A stretch of 64,000 nucleotides of DNA. It comes from CAYPGJ01 sp964638515 (lineage in GTDB: Bacteria > Planctomycetota > Phycisphaerae > Phycisphaerales > UBA1924). The stretch spans positions 3,964 to 67,963 of the forward strand of contig CAZWZL010000008.1 of the NCBI GenBank assembly GCA_964638515.1, written 5' to 3'. A program made the position numbers and the translations under genes. How positions within the stretch are numbered: position 1 is the first letter of the stretch; every line of letters starts with the position of its first letter. A model generated the notes under the pieces. That model ran no database searches. It had not been told where the DNA came from and worked only from the letters and a program-made list of their open reading frames with translations. Shown piece by piece: positions 1 through 9,081 of this stretch.

Positions 1-144
1 CCCGCCCTCCGTTGGCGAGGCCAACGAGCCGTCGGGACGGCGGAACCGGATGAGCGCCTCGGCGCCTACCACGCGCCCGCTGTCGAGCGCGACGACGGGC
101 TGGTAGTGCACGGCGAGCGGCGGGACGGTGATCGATTCGGGCAT
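1..144 (-). CDS. EAL-domain cyclic-di-GMP phosphodiesterase, N-terminal fragment (cut by window edge)
   Basis: The first 48 codons of a minus-strand gene are visible; the rest lies left of the window. The peptide begins at ATG 142-144 and shows the opening of an EAL domain: HYQPVVAL at about residues 13-20, then GAEALIRF at about 28-35, which contains the E-A-L signature itself. EAL domains hydrolyse cyclic-di-GMP to pGpG, and the Glu of the signature binds a catalytic metal. A purine-rich GGAAGGAA lies about 10 bases before the ATG, supporting this start. Because the domain begins within 15 residues of the start, any partner domain (GGDEF, REC, PAS) must follow rather than precede it. It is transcribed away from the phosphorelay operon. 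Catalytic competence cannot be judged from this fragment. Confidence 0.8.
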   Translation of the reverse strand, partial: MPESITVPPLAVHYQPVVALDSGRVVGAEALIRFRRPDGSLASPTEGG

Positions 145-721
145 GCTTCGCGATTCCTTCCGTTCGAACGGTCGAGCCGCGCTGTCAGCGGCGCGCTGCG
201 AGTGGAGAACAACATACTCCACCGCCCCGTATCGCGGCTTGCACGCTGCATTCGGTCGCTCGTGCGCGCAGATGCACCGGGAGCAGGCCTTGCGGGTCCG
301 GGCCCGTGGCGCGTAGGGCGGCGGGTGGTTCCTCGATGCGCGCGGCGGCGAGACTCGACGTCGCGCCTGCCCGGGCCCTCGATCTTGAGATCTCGGACGA
401 GTGGGCGAGCGATCCGGCGGGCCGAGAGAACGCTGCAGAGGGCTTTGATCCCGAGTTCAGCGCGGCCCGTTTGGCCGCGTGCCGGGAAGTGCGCTCGGGT
501 CGGAAGAGCGAAACACAGGTACTATGCCCGGCTCGCCCGATTGCCGTGCCCTGCCCGTCCTGGAATTGGCGGACAATTCAAGACTCCATTCGCGAAACGA
601 GCCCAATGGACAAGATCGTGAACACGCCTCCCGACAAGGCGCTCTTCGGAATTGTGGGACTTCGGCGATGCAGGCCTGCGCGAACGATGTTGTGTCGGGG
701 CCAGCGACGCGGGAGACACTC
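145..721. other. Intergenic region between divergent signalling genes
   Basis: This stretch of 577 bases separates the EAL gene from the histidine kinase gene. It must hold the promoters of both. Open frames cross it in several phases, but none has convincing protein features. A short inverted repeat, GATCT-TG-AGATC, lies near 381-392. No clear sigma-70 or sigma-54 boxes, tRNA or riboswitch were recognised. Confidence 0.5.
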
Positions 722-3667
722 ATGTCGCTGAAGGCCACGTTCATTGCGATCGGGTCGGCGCTCTCGGCGCTCACCGTGGCGTCGCTCGTGATCATGGGCG
801 TGCAGGTGCAGAATCTCCGTGAAGTCGATGCGGCCGAGAAGCAGCGGCACGAGTCGTTTCTGCTCGCAAACCGTCTGCATCGCAGCTCGGACGACCTCAC
901 CCGGATGGCCCGGACGTACGCGGTGACTGGTGATGCACGGTTCGAGACGTACTTCCATCGGATTCTCGCGATTCGCAACGGCGAGGCGCCGCGCCCGGCG
1001 GACTACGGGCCTGACTACTGGGACATCGTGACGGCGACGCACGAGGAACCGGACGACTTCATCCCGGCCCTGTCGCTGGAGACGCTGATGCGTCGAGCGA
1101 ACTTCAGCGAGCAGGAGCTGGCGAAGCTCGAGCAGGCTCGCCGGGAGTCGGACGACCTGGTGCGGCTGGAGAACCGCGCGATGGCGGCGGTGAAAGGGTT
1201 GTACCCGGACGAGCGCGGCGAGTTCACGCGCCGGGGCGAGCCGGACCTTGCGCTCGCGCGCGATCTCCTGCATGGAACGGATTATCACCAAGCCAAGTCG
1301 CGAATCATGCAGCCGATCGACGAGTTTCTGGACATGGTGGACGCGCGGACCGGGGCTGAGGTTGCGGCGGCGCGGGCGTCGGCTTCTCGATTCATGCTTG
1401 TTTCGTTCACGCTGGCCGCCTTGACGCTCAGCGGCATCGCGGCGTCGGCGGTCGTGATCAGACGGCGGGTCAGCGAGCCGGTGAACGCGCTCGCGAAAGC
1501 GGCCCGCGCCATCGAGGACGGCGAACACCCGCAGATCGAAGTTCGACGTGAAGATGAGCTTGGGCTGTTGACGCGGGCGTTCAATCAGATGTCGGCGGCG
1601 ATCGAGCGCGACATCGCGCGGCGCGCGCGAACCGAGTCCGAGTTGAAGCGCGTCAATTTTCTGTCGGACATCGCCCTGGAGCTGACGGGATGCGGCTATT
1701 GGCATATCGACTACGGCGATCCGGATCACTATTACCAATCGCCTCGGGCCGCGCAGATTCTGGGAGAGGAGCCGAAGCCCGACGGGAAATACCACCTTCA
1801 GCGCGAGTGGTTCGATCGGCTTCTCGATGCGGATCCGGAGGGAGCACAGCTCACGTCGGAGCGGTATCAGGGCGCTATCGAGGGTCGCTACGACCACTAT
1901 GAATCGACGTACGCGTACAAGCGCCCCGCGGACGGCCGCATAGTCTGGGTGCATGCGCTGGGTCGGGTGGTGCGCAGCGAGGATCGGACGATCCGCTTCA
2001 TGTACGGCGTGTACCAGGACGTGACGAAACAGGTGGAGAGCGAGGCCGCGCTCCGCAGCGCGATGGAGCGGGTGGAGGCGGCGACCAAGGCCAAGAGCTC
2101 GTTCCTCGCCAACATGAGCCACGAGATTCGCACGCCGATGAACGGCATTATCGGCATGACCGAGCTGGCGCTCGACACGAACATGACTGCGGAACAGCGG
2201 GACTATCTGACGACCGTGAAGTCCTCCGCGGACGCGTTGCTGTCGATCATCAATGACATCCTCGACTTTTCGAAGATCGAGGCCGGCCGGCTCGAGCTTG
2301 ATCCTGTGGAGTTCCTGCTTCGAGATTCCATCAGCGACACGCTCAGCCCGCTGGCCCTTCGCGCGGCTTCCAAGGGCGTCGAGCTGGCCTATGACGTTCG
2401 CGCAGACGTTCCCGATGCGCTCATCGGGGATGTGTACCGCCTGCGCCAGGTGATCGTGAATCTCGTCGGCAACGCCATCAAGTTTACGGAGCGCGGGGAG
2501 GTGGTAATCTCGGTCAGCGTCGCCGAGCGGCGGGCGGACGGGCTTGCCATCGAGATCGTCGTCAGCGACACGGGCATCGGCATCTCGCCCGAGGCCGCGG
2601 CGCGGCTGTTCAAGGCGTTCGAGCAGGCCGAGACATCGACGACGCGAAAATACGGCGGGACCGGGCTCGGGCTGGCCATTTCCAAGCAGATCGTGGAGCT
2701 CATGGGCGGCGAGATCGAGCTCGAGAGCACGCTCGGCGTCGGCAGCAAGTTCAAGTTCAGAGCGCTGTTCAAGGAGGGGGTCGCCAGGCCCAGCGCGACG
2801 GTCGAGGACGCCGCAAAGGTGTTCGCCGGAAAGGTAACGCTGGTCGTCGACGACAACGAGACGAACCGGCGCATTCTGGGGGCCATGCTCGGCCAATGGG
2901 GAATGCGCACGATTCTGGCCGAGTCAGCGAGCGAGGCGCTGGCCGCTCTCGACCGGGCGAGAAACGCGGGCCAGAACGTGTCGTTAATCATCACCGACCT
3001 GCACATGCCGGACACGGATGGATTCGATCTCACGCGGGCCATCCGGGCGCACCCATCGTTCAGCGCACTGCCGGTGATGCTGCTCACATCATCGGCCTCG
3101 TCAGGAGACCAGGCGCGGTGTGTCGAACTCGGCGTCGCGGCTCGATTGCTCAAACCCGTCAAGCAGTCGCTGCTGTTGGACAACATGATGCGCGTGCTCG
3201 GATCGTCGGATCGGAGCCGGGCCGCGGCAGCGTCACCGGAGCCCTGTGCGGATGCGGCCGAGCGGCCGAGCCGTTCGTTGCGCGTGCTGCTCGCGGAAGA
3301 TAATCCGGTCAATCAGAAGTTCGCGATCCGAGTGCTCGAGGGAGCGGGGCATCGAGTGAGCGTGGCAAACAACGGGCGGGAGGCGGTGGAGCACTCCGGA
3401 TCCGGCGAGTTCGAGATCGTTCTCATGGACGTGCAAATGCCCGAGATGGACGGGCTCGACGCGACGCGGGCCATCCGGGCGCGCGAATCGGGCGGCGCTC
3501 GACGACTGCCGATCATCGCCATGACGGCCAACGCGATGGCGGGCGATCGCGAGATGTGCATCGACGCGGGCATGGACGGCTATGTGCCCAAGCCGGTCAA
3601 GCGGGACCTGCTCTTTGCTGAGATCGAGCGTGTGCTGAAGGAGGCCGAGCGTGGCACGGACATTTGA
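722..3667 (+). CDS. Hybrid sensor histidine kinase (HAMP-PAS-HisKA-HATPase-REC-REC)
   Basis: A 981-residue membrane sensor kinase. ATG 722 is preferred over upstream starts because it has GGGAGA just before it and gives an N-terminal membrane segment (about 5-27). A sensor region follows to a second membrane segment (about 223-245), then HAMP (246-300), a PAS domain (about 315-440), the HisKA dimerisation domain with phospho-acceptor His467 in NMSHEIRTPMNGI, and an HATPase with NLVGNAIKF around 580. Two receiver domains follow, with phospho-acceptor Asp759 (TDLHMPD) and Asp903 (MDVQMPEMDG). The stimulus is unknown. The gene overlaps the downstream HPt gene by 17 bases, so signal probably runs His467 to a receiver, to the HPt, to the final response regulator. 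BarA/TorS-type kinases have a similar layout but carry the HPt on the same chain. Confidence 0.93.
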   Translation: MSLKATFIAIGSALSALTVASLVIMGVQVQNLREVDAAEKQRHESFLLANRLHRSSDDLTRMARTYAVTGDARFETYFHRILAIRNGEAPRPADYGPDYWDIVTATHEEPDDFIPALSLETLMRRANFSEQELAKLEQARRESDDLVRLENRAMAAVKGLYPDERGEFTRRGEPDLALARDLLHGTDYHQAKSRIMQPIDEFLDMVDARTGAEVAAARASASRFMLVSFTLAALTLSGIAASAVVIRRRVSEPVNALAKAARAIEDGEHPQIEVRREDELGLLTRAFNQMSAAIERDIARRARTESELKRVNFLSDIALELTGCGYWHIDYGDPDHYYQSPRAAQILGEEPKPDGKYHLQREWFDRLLDADPEGAQLTSERYQGAIEGRYDHYESTYAYKRPADGRIVWVHALGRVVRSEDRTIRFMYGVYQDVTKQVESEAALRSAMERVEAATKAKSSFLANMSHEIRTPMNGIIGMTELALDTNMTAEQRDYLTTVKSSADALLSIINDILDFSKIEAGRLELDPVEFLLRDSISDTLSPLALRAASKGVELAYDVRADVPDALIGDVYRLRQVIVNLVGNAIKFTERGEVVISVSVAERRADGLAIEIVVSDTGIGISPEAAARLFKAFEQAETSTTRKYGGTGLGLAISKQIVELMGGEIELESTLGVGSKFKFRALFKEGVARPSATVEDAAKVFAGKVTLVVDDNETNRRILGAMLGQWGMRTILAESASEALAALDRARNAGQNVSLIITDLHMPDTDGFDLTRAIRAHPSFSALPVMLLTSSASSGDQARCVELGVAARLLKPVKQSLLLDNMMRVLGSSDRSRAAAASPEPCADAAERPSRSLRVLLAEDNPVNQKFAIRVLEGAGHRVSVANNGREAVEHSGSGEFEIVLMDVQMPEMDGLDATRAIRARESGGARRLPIIAMTANAMAGDREMCIDAGMDGYVPKPVKRDLLFAEIERVLKEAERGTDI

Positions 3668-3998
3668 TGAAGCCGAGCTTCTGGATCGCGTGGATCAGGA
3701 CATCGAGTTCCTGGCGGAGACGGTGGAGATGCTGGTCTCGGACGGGTCCTCGCTCCTCGAGCAGGTGCGGCAAGGCGTTGCGAGCAACGATGGTTCGGCG
3801 ATCGGCCGTCACGCGCACGCGCTGAAAGGGATGATCTCAAACTTCTGCGCCGCCGAGGCGCAGGCGTGCGCGCTGACCATGGAGCAGATCGGCAAAAGCG
3901 GGGATCTCGCCTCGGCCGCTACGGCGTTGGCGTCGCTCGAATCGGCGCTGCGCGATCTCACCGCGGAATTGCTCGAATTCGTGAAGGCGAAACAGTGA
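3651..3998 (+). CDS. Free-standing histidine phosphotransfer (HPt) protein
   Basis: A 115-residue protein from GTG 3651, preceded by AAGGAGG-like purines inside the kinase gene. The HPt signature is H-x-x-K-G in HAHALKGM, at about residues 47-54, with helical sequence on both sides as expected for a four-helix HPt bundle. It would carry phosphate from the second receiver of the upstream hybrid kinase to the receiver of the downstream regulator. It overlaps the kinase gene by 17 bases and shares a TGATG stop/start with the next gene, so the three are very likely translated together in fixed ratio. The alternative, that it serves other kinases in the cell, cannot be excluded. Confidence 0.88.
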   Translation: MARTFDEAELLDRVDQDIEFLAETVEMLVSDGSSLLEQVRQGVASNDGSAIGRHAHALKGMISNFCAAEAQACALTMEQIGKSGDLASAATALASLESALRDLTAELLEFVKAKQ

Positions 3999-5185
3999 TG
4001 CGGATTCTGATCGCGGAAGATGAGCGGATCACTCGCGTTTCGCTGGCCCGTCAGCTGGAGGGCTGGGGCCACGTGGTGGTGGCGACCGAAGACGGCGAGG
4101 CGGCCTGGGAGGCTTTTCAGAACGGCGAGTTCGACCTCGTCATCACCGACTGGGAGATGCCCAGGGTGTCGGGCGTGGAGCTGATCGCACGGATCCGCGC
4201 GCTGACCGATGCCAGCTATGTCTACATCATCATGCTGACGAGCCGAACGGAGAAGGGGGACATCGTCAGCGGAATCGAGGCCGGAGCGGACGATTTCGTG
4301 TCGAAGCCGTTTGATCGGGACGAGCTTCGGGTTCGCGTGCTGGCCGGGGAACGGGTCGTTCGGCTCGAACGCACGCTGAGCGAGCAGAACGAGGAGCTGC
4401 GGAGCGCGAGCGATCGAATGCGCCGAGACCTGCTCGCGGCGGCCAGGGTGCAGCGCGCGATGCTCCCCCGCGTCAACATCGATCGTCCGCGGGGACGGGC
4501 GTTCTGGACGTACGCGCCGACAGATGAGCTGGCGGGCGACGCACTCGGCTTCCACATGCTCGACGAACGGTTTCTGGTGATGTACGTCGTCGACGTCACG
4601 GGTCACGGGGTTCCGGCAGCCCTGCTCGCGGTCACCGTGATGCACTCGATGTCACCGACCGGGGATTGCATTTCGATACTGAAGCAGACTTCCCAGAACG
4701 GAACGAGCGCGTTTCGGCCGGGAAGGGTGCTCGCGGAACTCAACCGCCGGTTCTGCAACGCGGACAACGACGGGCGGTTTTTGACGATGGTGGTCGGCGT
4801 ACTGGACACGCAAACAGGCCGCCTGTGGTTCTCTCGAGCCGGGCACCCACTCCCCATCGCCCTGCGCGACGGCTCGCTCATGGAGCTCAACGACGATGGC
4901 GGCTTCCCGCTCGGAGTCGTGGAGGACGCCGAGTTCGAGGACGTGGAAGTGGCGTTGCGGCCCGGAGATCGGATCGTGCTTTACTCGGACGGCGTTATCG
5001 AACAGGCCGACCGGGCCAGGAACACGCTGTTCGGTGAGCACCGCTGGGGTGAATTCCTTGTGGAGCAGTTCGAGACACCGGGAGAGCAAGTGGTCGTCCG
5101 CGCGATCGAGCGTCTGTCCGAATGGGCGGGGGCGAAATCGTTCGCCGACGATGTTTCGATCGTGGTGGTGGACTGGCTCGGCTGA
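3998..5185 (+). CDS. Response regulator with PP2C-type (SpoIIE/RsbU) serine phosphatase output
   Basis: A 395-residue protein starting at ATG 3998, overlapping the HPt stop codon as TGATG. Residues 1-120 form a receiver with phospho-acceptor Asp51 (VITDWEMP) and a KPF switch motif. A short coiled-coil linker (about 120-155) leads to a PP2C domain of the SpoIIE/RsbU group: DELAGDALG, VVDVTGHGVPAA, LYSDGVIEQ and ADDVSIVVVD carry the metal-binding aspartates. Such enzymes dephosphorylate anti-anti-sigma (STAS) proteins in partner-switching pathways, so the expected target is a SpoIIAA/RsbV-like protein. No STAS or RsbW-like gene is visible in this window. An earlier in-frame start at 3866 exists but lies within the HPt gene and adds no domain. 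Confidence 0.92.
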   Translation: MRILIAEDERITRVSLARQLEGWGHVVVATEDGEAAWEAFQNGEFDLVITDWEMPRVSGVELIARIRALTDASYVYIIMLTSRTEKGDIVSGIEAGADDFVSKPFDRDELRVRVLAGERVVRLERTLSEQNEELRSASDRMRRDLLAAARVQRAMLPRVNIDRPRGRAFWTYAPTDELAGDALGFHMLDERFLVMYVVDVTGHGVPAALLAVTVMHSMSPTGDCISILKQTSQNGTSAFRPGRVLAELNRRFCNADNDGRFLTMVVGVLDTQTGRLWFSRAGHPLPIALRDGSLMELNDDGGFPLGVVEDAEFEDVEVALRPGDRIVLYSDGVIEQADRARNTLFGEHRWGEFLVEQFETPGEQVVVRAIERLSEWAGAKSFADDVSIVVVDWLG

Positions 5186-5290
5186 TTCCGAAGCGGTGCG
5201 CCGCCGACGCCACGCACCGTGTCGATCCGCCTGGTACGGACAAGGCGATCGCATGTGCGGTAGCACGCGCCCGCGGAGCCGCACACGCCC

Positions 5291-7237
5291 TTATTTCCCC
5301 GGCGTGTACCAGATCGGTGAGGTGTAAGCGCGCTCCTGCAGCGTCATCGTCGTGTTCGGCAGCGGCGTCACGCCGAATCGCTGCGCGTCGTAGGCGGTCC
5401 ACCTCGGAGTTGGAATCTCCAGCACTCGCGCGTAGTAGAACGCGCTCTGCTTCGCTTCAAACTCAGGATCGGTCCACACGGTGATCAGCTCCGGATCGCC
5501 GATCGTGTTGGTCCAGGTTGCGCTCGTGATGTCGACGGTGCTGCCCACGGGAGTCAGCTTGCCGTCGGCGCCGATCCGTCGCTTGTCGGCGTCGCCCCAT
5601 ACGACGTCGAACACGCGTTCGTGCAGTTCGCCCTTCGCGTCCATCCAGCCCTTGACGATCTGGATGCGGTCGAGATTGGCGCCGATGGGGTCTTTCATCG
5701 CCGCGACGAGGAAGGTCGGCGGCTTGCCCGCGGGCGCGGCGCTCAGATCGCCGCCCATCGGGACGCCCTTGGAATAGCCGACGGCGGCGGGGAGGCGACT
5801 GTGGGCATCTTCGGGCGTGTAGTCGAAGCCGCCGAAGAACCGGACGACGAGCCGCGTGCCGGTGGTGGCGTAGGTCTCGCGACGCTGCATGGCGTCCCAG
5901 ATGGCCTCCCGCGTGTTCTCTGTCGCCCACACGGCGGCGTACCCGGACGCGGAGACTTCCCAGTCCATGACCGTGAGGCCGGTCTTGGGATGGTGTATGA
6001 AGGGCTTGCTGAGGCGCTCGGGCGAGGGCTCGGCCGAGGTGACCTTGCCGAAGAAGTTCTCCTCCTCTATGGCGGCGAGCCCAGTGTGAGCGTCGCTGCT
6101 GCCGACCATGCCGAACTTGTAGGGATTGACGCCGAGCTTCTGCTCAAGCCGGAGGCCGTTCTTGAGCGCGGCTCGCGCGTATTCGAATTGGAGCATGTCC
6201 TTGGTCTTGGCCTCGCTGACGTCGAGGTTGCCCTTGTCCCACGTCTCAAAGTCGGCGAATTCGTCGTTGGGTGAGAGGAATGGATGCGCCTCTGAGTCGC
6301 CCTTGGTCTGCGTGACCTCGTAGAGGCGCTCCCACTTCACTCTGGTTTGAGCGTACTCGCGATCGATCGCTTTGCCGAACGCCTCGACGATGGGGAACAT
6401 GTTGCCGTTGCTGAGGTTTCCGTTGTGGGCGATCGCGAGCGCCCGGCCGCCGGTTTTTTCCTCATAGGCCGCGAGCCACTTCCAGAGGTCCTCAGGGTTG
6501 TCGCTGCCGAGCGGGCGCAAGGTCGTGTAGGGCTCCATCTGCCCGGCCTTGTCGCCGCCGTCGCGAAAGATGACGTTGCGATGCAGATTCATGCTGTTGG
6601 TGTTGGAGGTCCACTCAAATCCGATGAAGGCGGTGAATCGGCCGGGGTCGTTGAAGGCCTCGGCCGCGGCGATGGTTTCCTGCCATGCCCCGCGGTATGT
6701 CGTGGTGCCGGGAACGGGAAAGATGGACTTGGAGATTGAGTTGGTGGCGAATGCTCGGACGATTTCCATGGCGGCGTCCGCGCCCTGGCCCGAGTGGACC
6801 ATGTTGTTCCAGCGGCGGCCCTGCTCGTCCGCCATAATGCTCGGGTCTCCCTTGAGAACGAGAGGGAAGAATCCCATGCCGTCGGAGTGATCGGCCACGA
6901 CAAGGAAGTCCAGCGGCCGGGAGAGGCGCACAGGCTGCCCGCTGGAGGCCGTGACCTCTTCGCCGCGGGCGAAGCGATAGGCGTCGCGCGGGGTGAACCG
7001 GCAGCCGGCGGCGCCGGCGTCCATGGAGAACCCAGTGTGCAGGTGGGTGTCGCCGAAGAGAGGGCGGTTGGGAAAGTTGCGCCCGGCGTAGGGGGAGTAT
7101 GGCGGCTTGGACGGGAACACTCTTTCTGCGGCCGCCTTGTCGAGCATGCCCGCGTCGCCGGAGGATGCCTGAGCGATGGGCGAGCAGGGGATCGTGGTGA
7201 CCCAAGCGGCGGCGATGATCAGTACGGCTCGGTGCAT
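5291..7237 (-). CDS. Exported DUF3604 protein
   Basis: A 648-residue protein with a signal peptide (about residues 1-24 from ATG 7237, which has GGAGGG just upstream). An earlier ATG at 7279 would add 14 non-hydrophobic residues and is less likely. DUF3604 proteins resemble PHP-type metal-dependent hydrolases. Here GDTHLHTGFS (about 62-71) and VVADHSDGMG (about 114-123) provide His/Asp clusters, with further histidines at IAHNGNLSNG and GSSDAHTG. The substrate of the family is not known. It converges on the phosphatase gene, with 105 bases between the stops, and stands alone on its strand. It probably acts in the periplasm. Confidence 0.88.
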   Translation of the reverse strand: MHRAVLIIAAAWVTTIPCSPIAQASSGDAGMLDKAAAERVFPSKPPYSPYAGRNFPNRPLFGDTHLHTGFSMDAGAAGCRFTPRDAYRFARGEEVTASSGQPVRLSRPLDFLVVADHSDGMGFFPLVLKGDPSIMADEQGRRWNNMVHSGQGADAAMEIVRAFATNSISKSIFPVPGTTTYRGAWQETIAAAEAFNDPGRFTAFIGFEWTSNTNSMNLHRNVIFRDGGDKAGQMEPYTTLRPLGSDNPEDLWKWLAAYEEKTGGRALAIAHNGNLSNGNMFPIVEAFGKAIDREYAQTRVKWERLYEVTQTKGDSEAHPFLSPNDEFADFETWDKGNLDVSEAKTKDMLQFEYARAALKNGLRLEQKLGVNPYKFGMVGSSDAHTGLAAIEEENFFGKVTSAEPSPERLSKPFIHHPKTGLTVMDWEVSASGYAAVWATENTREAIWDAMQRRETYATTGTRLVVRFFGGFDYTPEDAHSRLPAAVGYSKGVPMGGDLSAAPAGKPPTFLVAAMKDPIGANLDRIQIVKGWMDAKGELHERVFDVVWGDADKRRIGADGKLTPVGSTVDITSATWTNTIGDPELITVWTDPEFEAKQSAFYYARVLEIPTPRWTAYDAQRFGVTPLPNTTMTLQERAYTSPIWYTPGK

Positions 7238-7655
7238 ATGGCCCTCCGTGTTTCTGTGCTTCCAGGAAATCAGATGCACAGTATATCGCGCGCGACACTC
7301 GAGTTGGCCTCACGGAGCCACGCTCGATGGTGCGGCGCCGAACCATGCCGGGGCTGAGAGAATCGCCGCGCCGCGCGCCATGAATGCGTGGCGCAAAGAT
7401 TGCACGATTCCTGCTCCCCGAGTTCTGCTGGGATCAACTTCGTGCGCAGCGCGACCTCGGCGCCGTGGGATTCCCCCCTCTCTCTCGTCAGCCGGATGGC
7501 CGTCACCCTAATCAGGCCCAAACTTGCAAACGCCGCGCGTCGGGAGACATGCAACCCGAAAGTGCTTTATCGTGTGGGGCAGGACGTTATCCCGCTTGCC
7601 TCACCTCGCTCGGCGACGATCCATCGTCACGAACGACTCTCGCTGAAGGACGCTC
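7238..7655. other. Intergenic region between divergent DUF3604 and patatin genes
   Basis: These 418 bases lie between two outward-facing genes and should contain both promoters. GAAGGAC stands a few bases before the patatin ATG and acts as its ribosome-binding site. No RNA gene, convincing small protein or strong inverted repeat was seen. Confidence 0.5.
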
Positions 7656-8912
7656 ATGCCGAACACCCTCCGCTTTCCGTTCGCCCCGACCCATCTCATT
7701 GTCGGCGCCCGAGCCGCCGTCGCGACGTCCTGCGCCGTCGTCGTGCTCTCGTTGGCGGGTTGCGGCGGCCCCGCGCGACCGACGCTCACGCCCGAGCAGC
7801 TCGAGTCGCGCGCGGGTGAAGACATGTCCGAAATCGCGATGGCCACGCACGGCGCCGTTGAAAAGCTGATCGGTCGCATCTCCAAGAAGATGGCGAACGC
7901 GACGGACGAGCCGCCGACGCTCCAGATTCTCGCGATGTCAGGGGGCGGAGACTTCGGCGCCTTCGGCGCGGGATTCCTCGTCGGCTGGGGCGATTGCGCT
8001 GACGCGGCGTGGGTGCGTCCCGACTTCGATGTCGTTACCGGAGTGAGCACGGGGGCGATGCTGGCGCCGTTCGCGTTCGTCGGCACCGACGAAGCGCTCC
8101 TTACGGTGGAAACGTTCTACAGAAACCCGAGGAAGGACTGGATTCGCGAGCGCGGCCCGTTGTTCTTCCTCCCGTCGAACGCGTCATTCGCCACGATCCC
8201 GGGGCTGGAGCGCGATCTTCGCGCCACGATCAATCCGGCGTTAATCTCGCAGATGGCAGCGGCATCGAGAGCGGGGAAATCGCTGGGCATCAGCGCCACC
8301 GACCTTGATCTGGGTCGGCAGAAATTCTGGGAGGTCGGCGCGGAGGCCGAGGCGGCCGAGGCCAGCGGTGATGGCGACAGGGTTCACCGCATCATGCTTG
8401 CCTCCGCGGCCATTCCGGGCGTGTTTCCACCGGTGGCCATCGGATCATCGATCTACGGAGACGGGGGCGTCACAGCGAACATTCTCCTCCGATTGGACCC
8501 GCACCATCCGCAAGGCCTCGTCTCACGCTGGAGGACAGCGCATCCAGACAAGCCCCTGCCACGCGCCCGATACTGGATCATCATCAACAACCAGCTCAAG
8601 CACGTGCCGGAAACGGTGCAGGAGAAGTGGCCCGCGATCATCGGCTCCAGCCTCGACACGGCCATTCGATCCGCGACGTTGGCCGAGGTTCGCTGGCTCG
8701 CGGCTCAGGCGGACTACGTGAACGCGCGGTTCGGCGCGGACATCGAGGTTCGCGTGGTCGCAATTCCGGACGCCTGGCGACCGCCGACGGAGGGCTCATT
8801 CGAGCGCGCGACCATGGACTCTCTGGCCACGCTGGGGCGCGAGATGGGGGCCGATCCGAGCTCGTGGACGTTGTGGACGGCGCCTCGAATCGAAGGAACA
8901 GCCAAGCGGTAG
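7656..8912 (+). CDS. Patatin-like phospholipase, predicted lipoprotein
   Basis: A 418-residue protein with an N-terminal hydrophobic segment ending in a lipobox LAGC (Cys36), so it is probably lipid-anchored in the periplasm. The patatin fold is indicated by the glycine-rich oxyanion segment GGGDFGAFG (about 96-104), the nucleophile elbow GVSTG with Ser131, and the DGG motif with Asp269 (YGDGGV). Together these form the Ser-Asp dyad of patatin acyl hydrolases. The likely reaction is cleavage of fatty acyl ester bonds in lipids; the natural substrate is unknown. The ATG is preceded by GAAGGAC. No obvious operon partner exists, the next gene lying 169 bases downstream on the same strand. Confidence 0.9.
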   Translation: MPNTLRFPFAPTHLIVGARAAVATSCAVVVLSLAGCGGPARPTLTPEQLESRAGEDMSEIAMATHGAVEKLIGRISKKMANATDEPPTLQILAMSGGGDFGAFGAGFLVGWGDCADAAWVRPDFDVVTGVSTGAMLAPFAFVGTDEALLTVETFYRNPRKDWIRERGPLFFLPSNASFATIPGLERDLRATINPALISQMAAASRAGKSLGISATDLDLGRQKFWEVGAEAEAAEASGDGDRVHRIMLASAAIPGVFPPVAIGSSIYGDGGVTANILLRLDPHHPQGLVSRWRTAHPDKPLPRARYWIIINNQLKHVPETVQEKWPAIIGSSLDTAIRSATLAEVRWLAAQADYVNARFGADIEVRVVAIPDAWRPPTEGSFERATMDSLATLGREMGADPSSWTLWTAPRIEGTAKR

Positions 8913-9081
8913 GCCGCGCCTTCGGGCATTGACATCACCGCATCGCGTCAGGGCGTTCGCGGCGCACGTGCACACTCTTATCCCCGCCATCGAAGGTTGC
9001 CAGGAATTGCTTGAACAAGTCCTCCCGTTCACGGGTAGAATTCGAACCGCTTCGATCGAAGTCGGAAAGGGAGTCCAGTCC

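Noticed and set aside
306..731. 141-codon frame in the first intergenic region
   Set aside because: No ribosome-binding site, no hydrophobic or domain pattern, and it runs into the kinase gene in another frame.
578..2896. 772-codon open frame on the minus strand opposite the hybrid kinase
   Set aside because: Arg/Leu/His-rich sequence with no domain, typical of the antisense frame of a high-GC gene. The plus-strand frame has complete kinase motifs.
5186..5290. Imperfect inverted repeat (GTGCGG...CCGCAC) between convergent genes as a terminator
   Set aside because: The loop is 18 bases, the stem only 6 and there is no T-run, so it was not listed.
9050..9061. 12-base palindrome CTTCGATCGAAG upstream of the DUF3300 gene
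   Set aside because: Palindromes of this length are expected many times by chance in 64 kb, and it lies too near the ribosome-binding site to judge.
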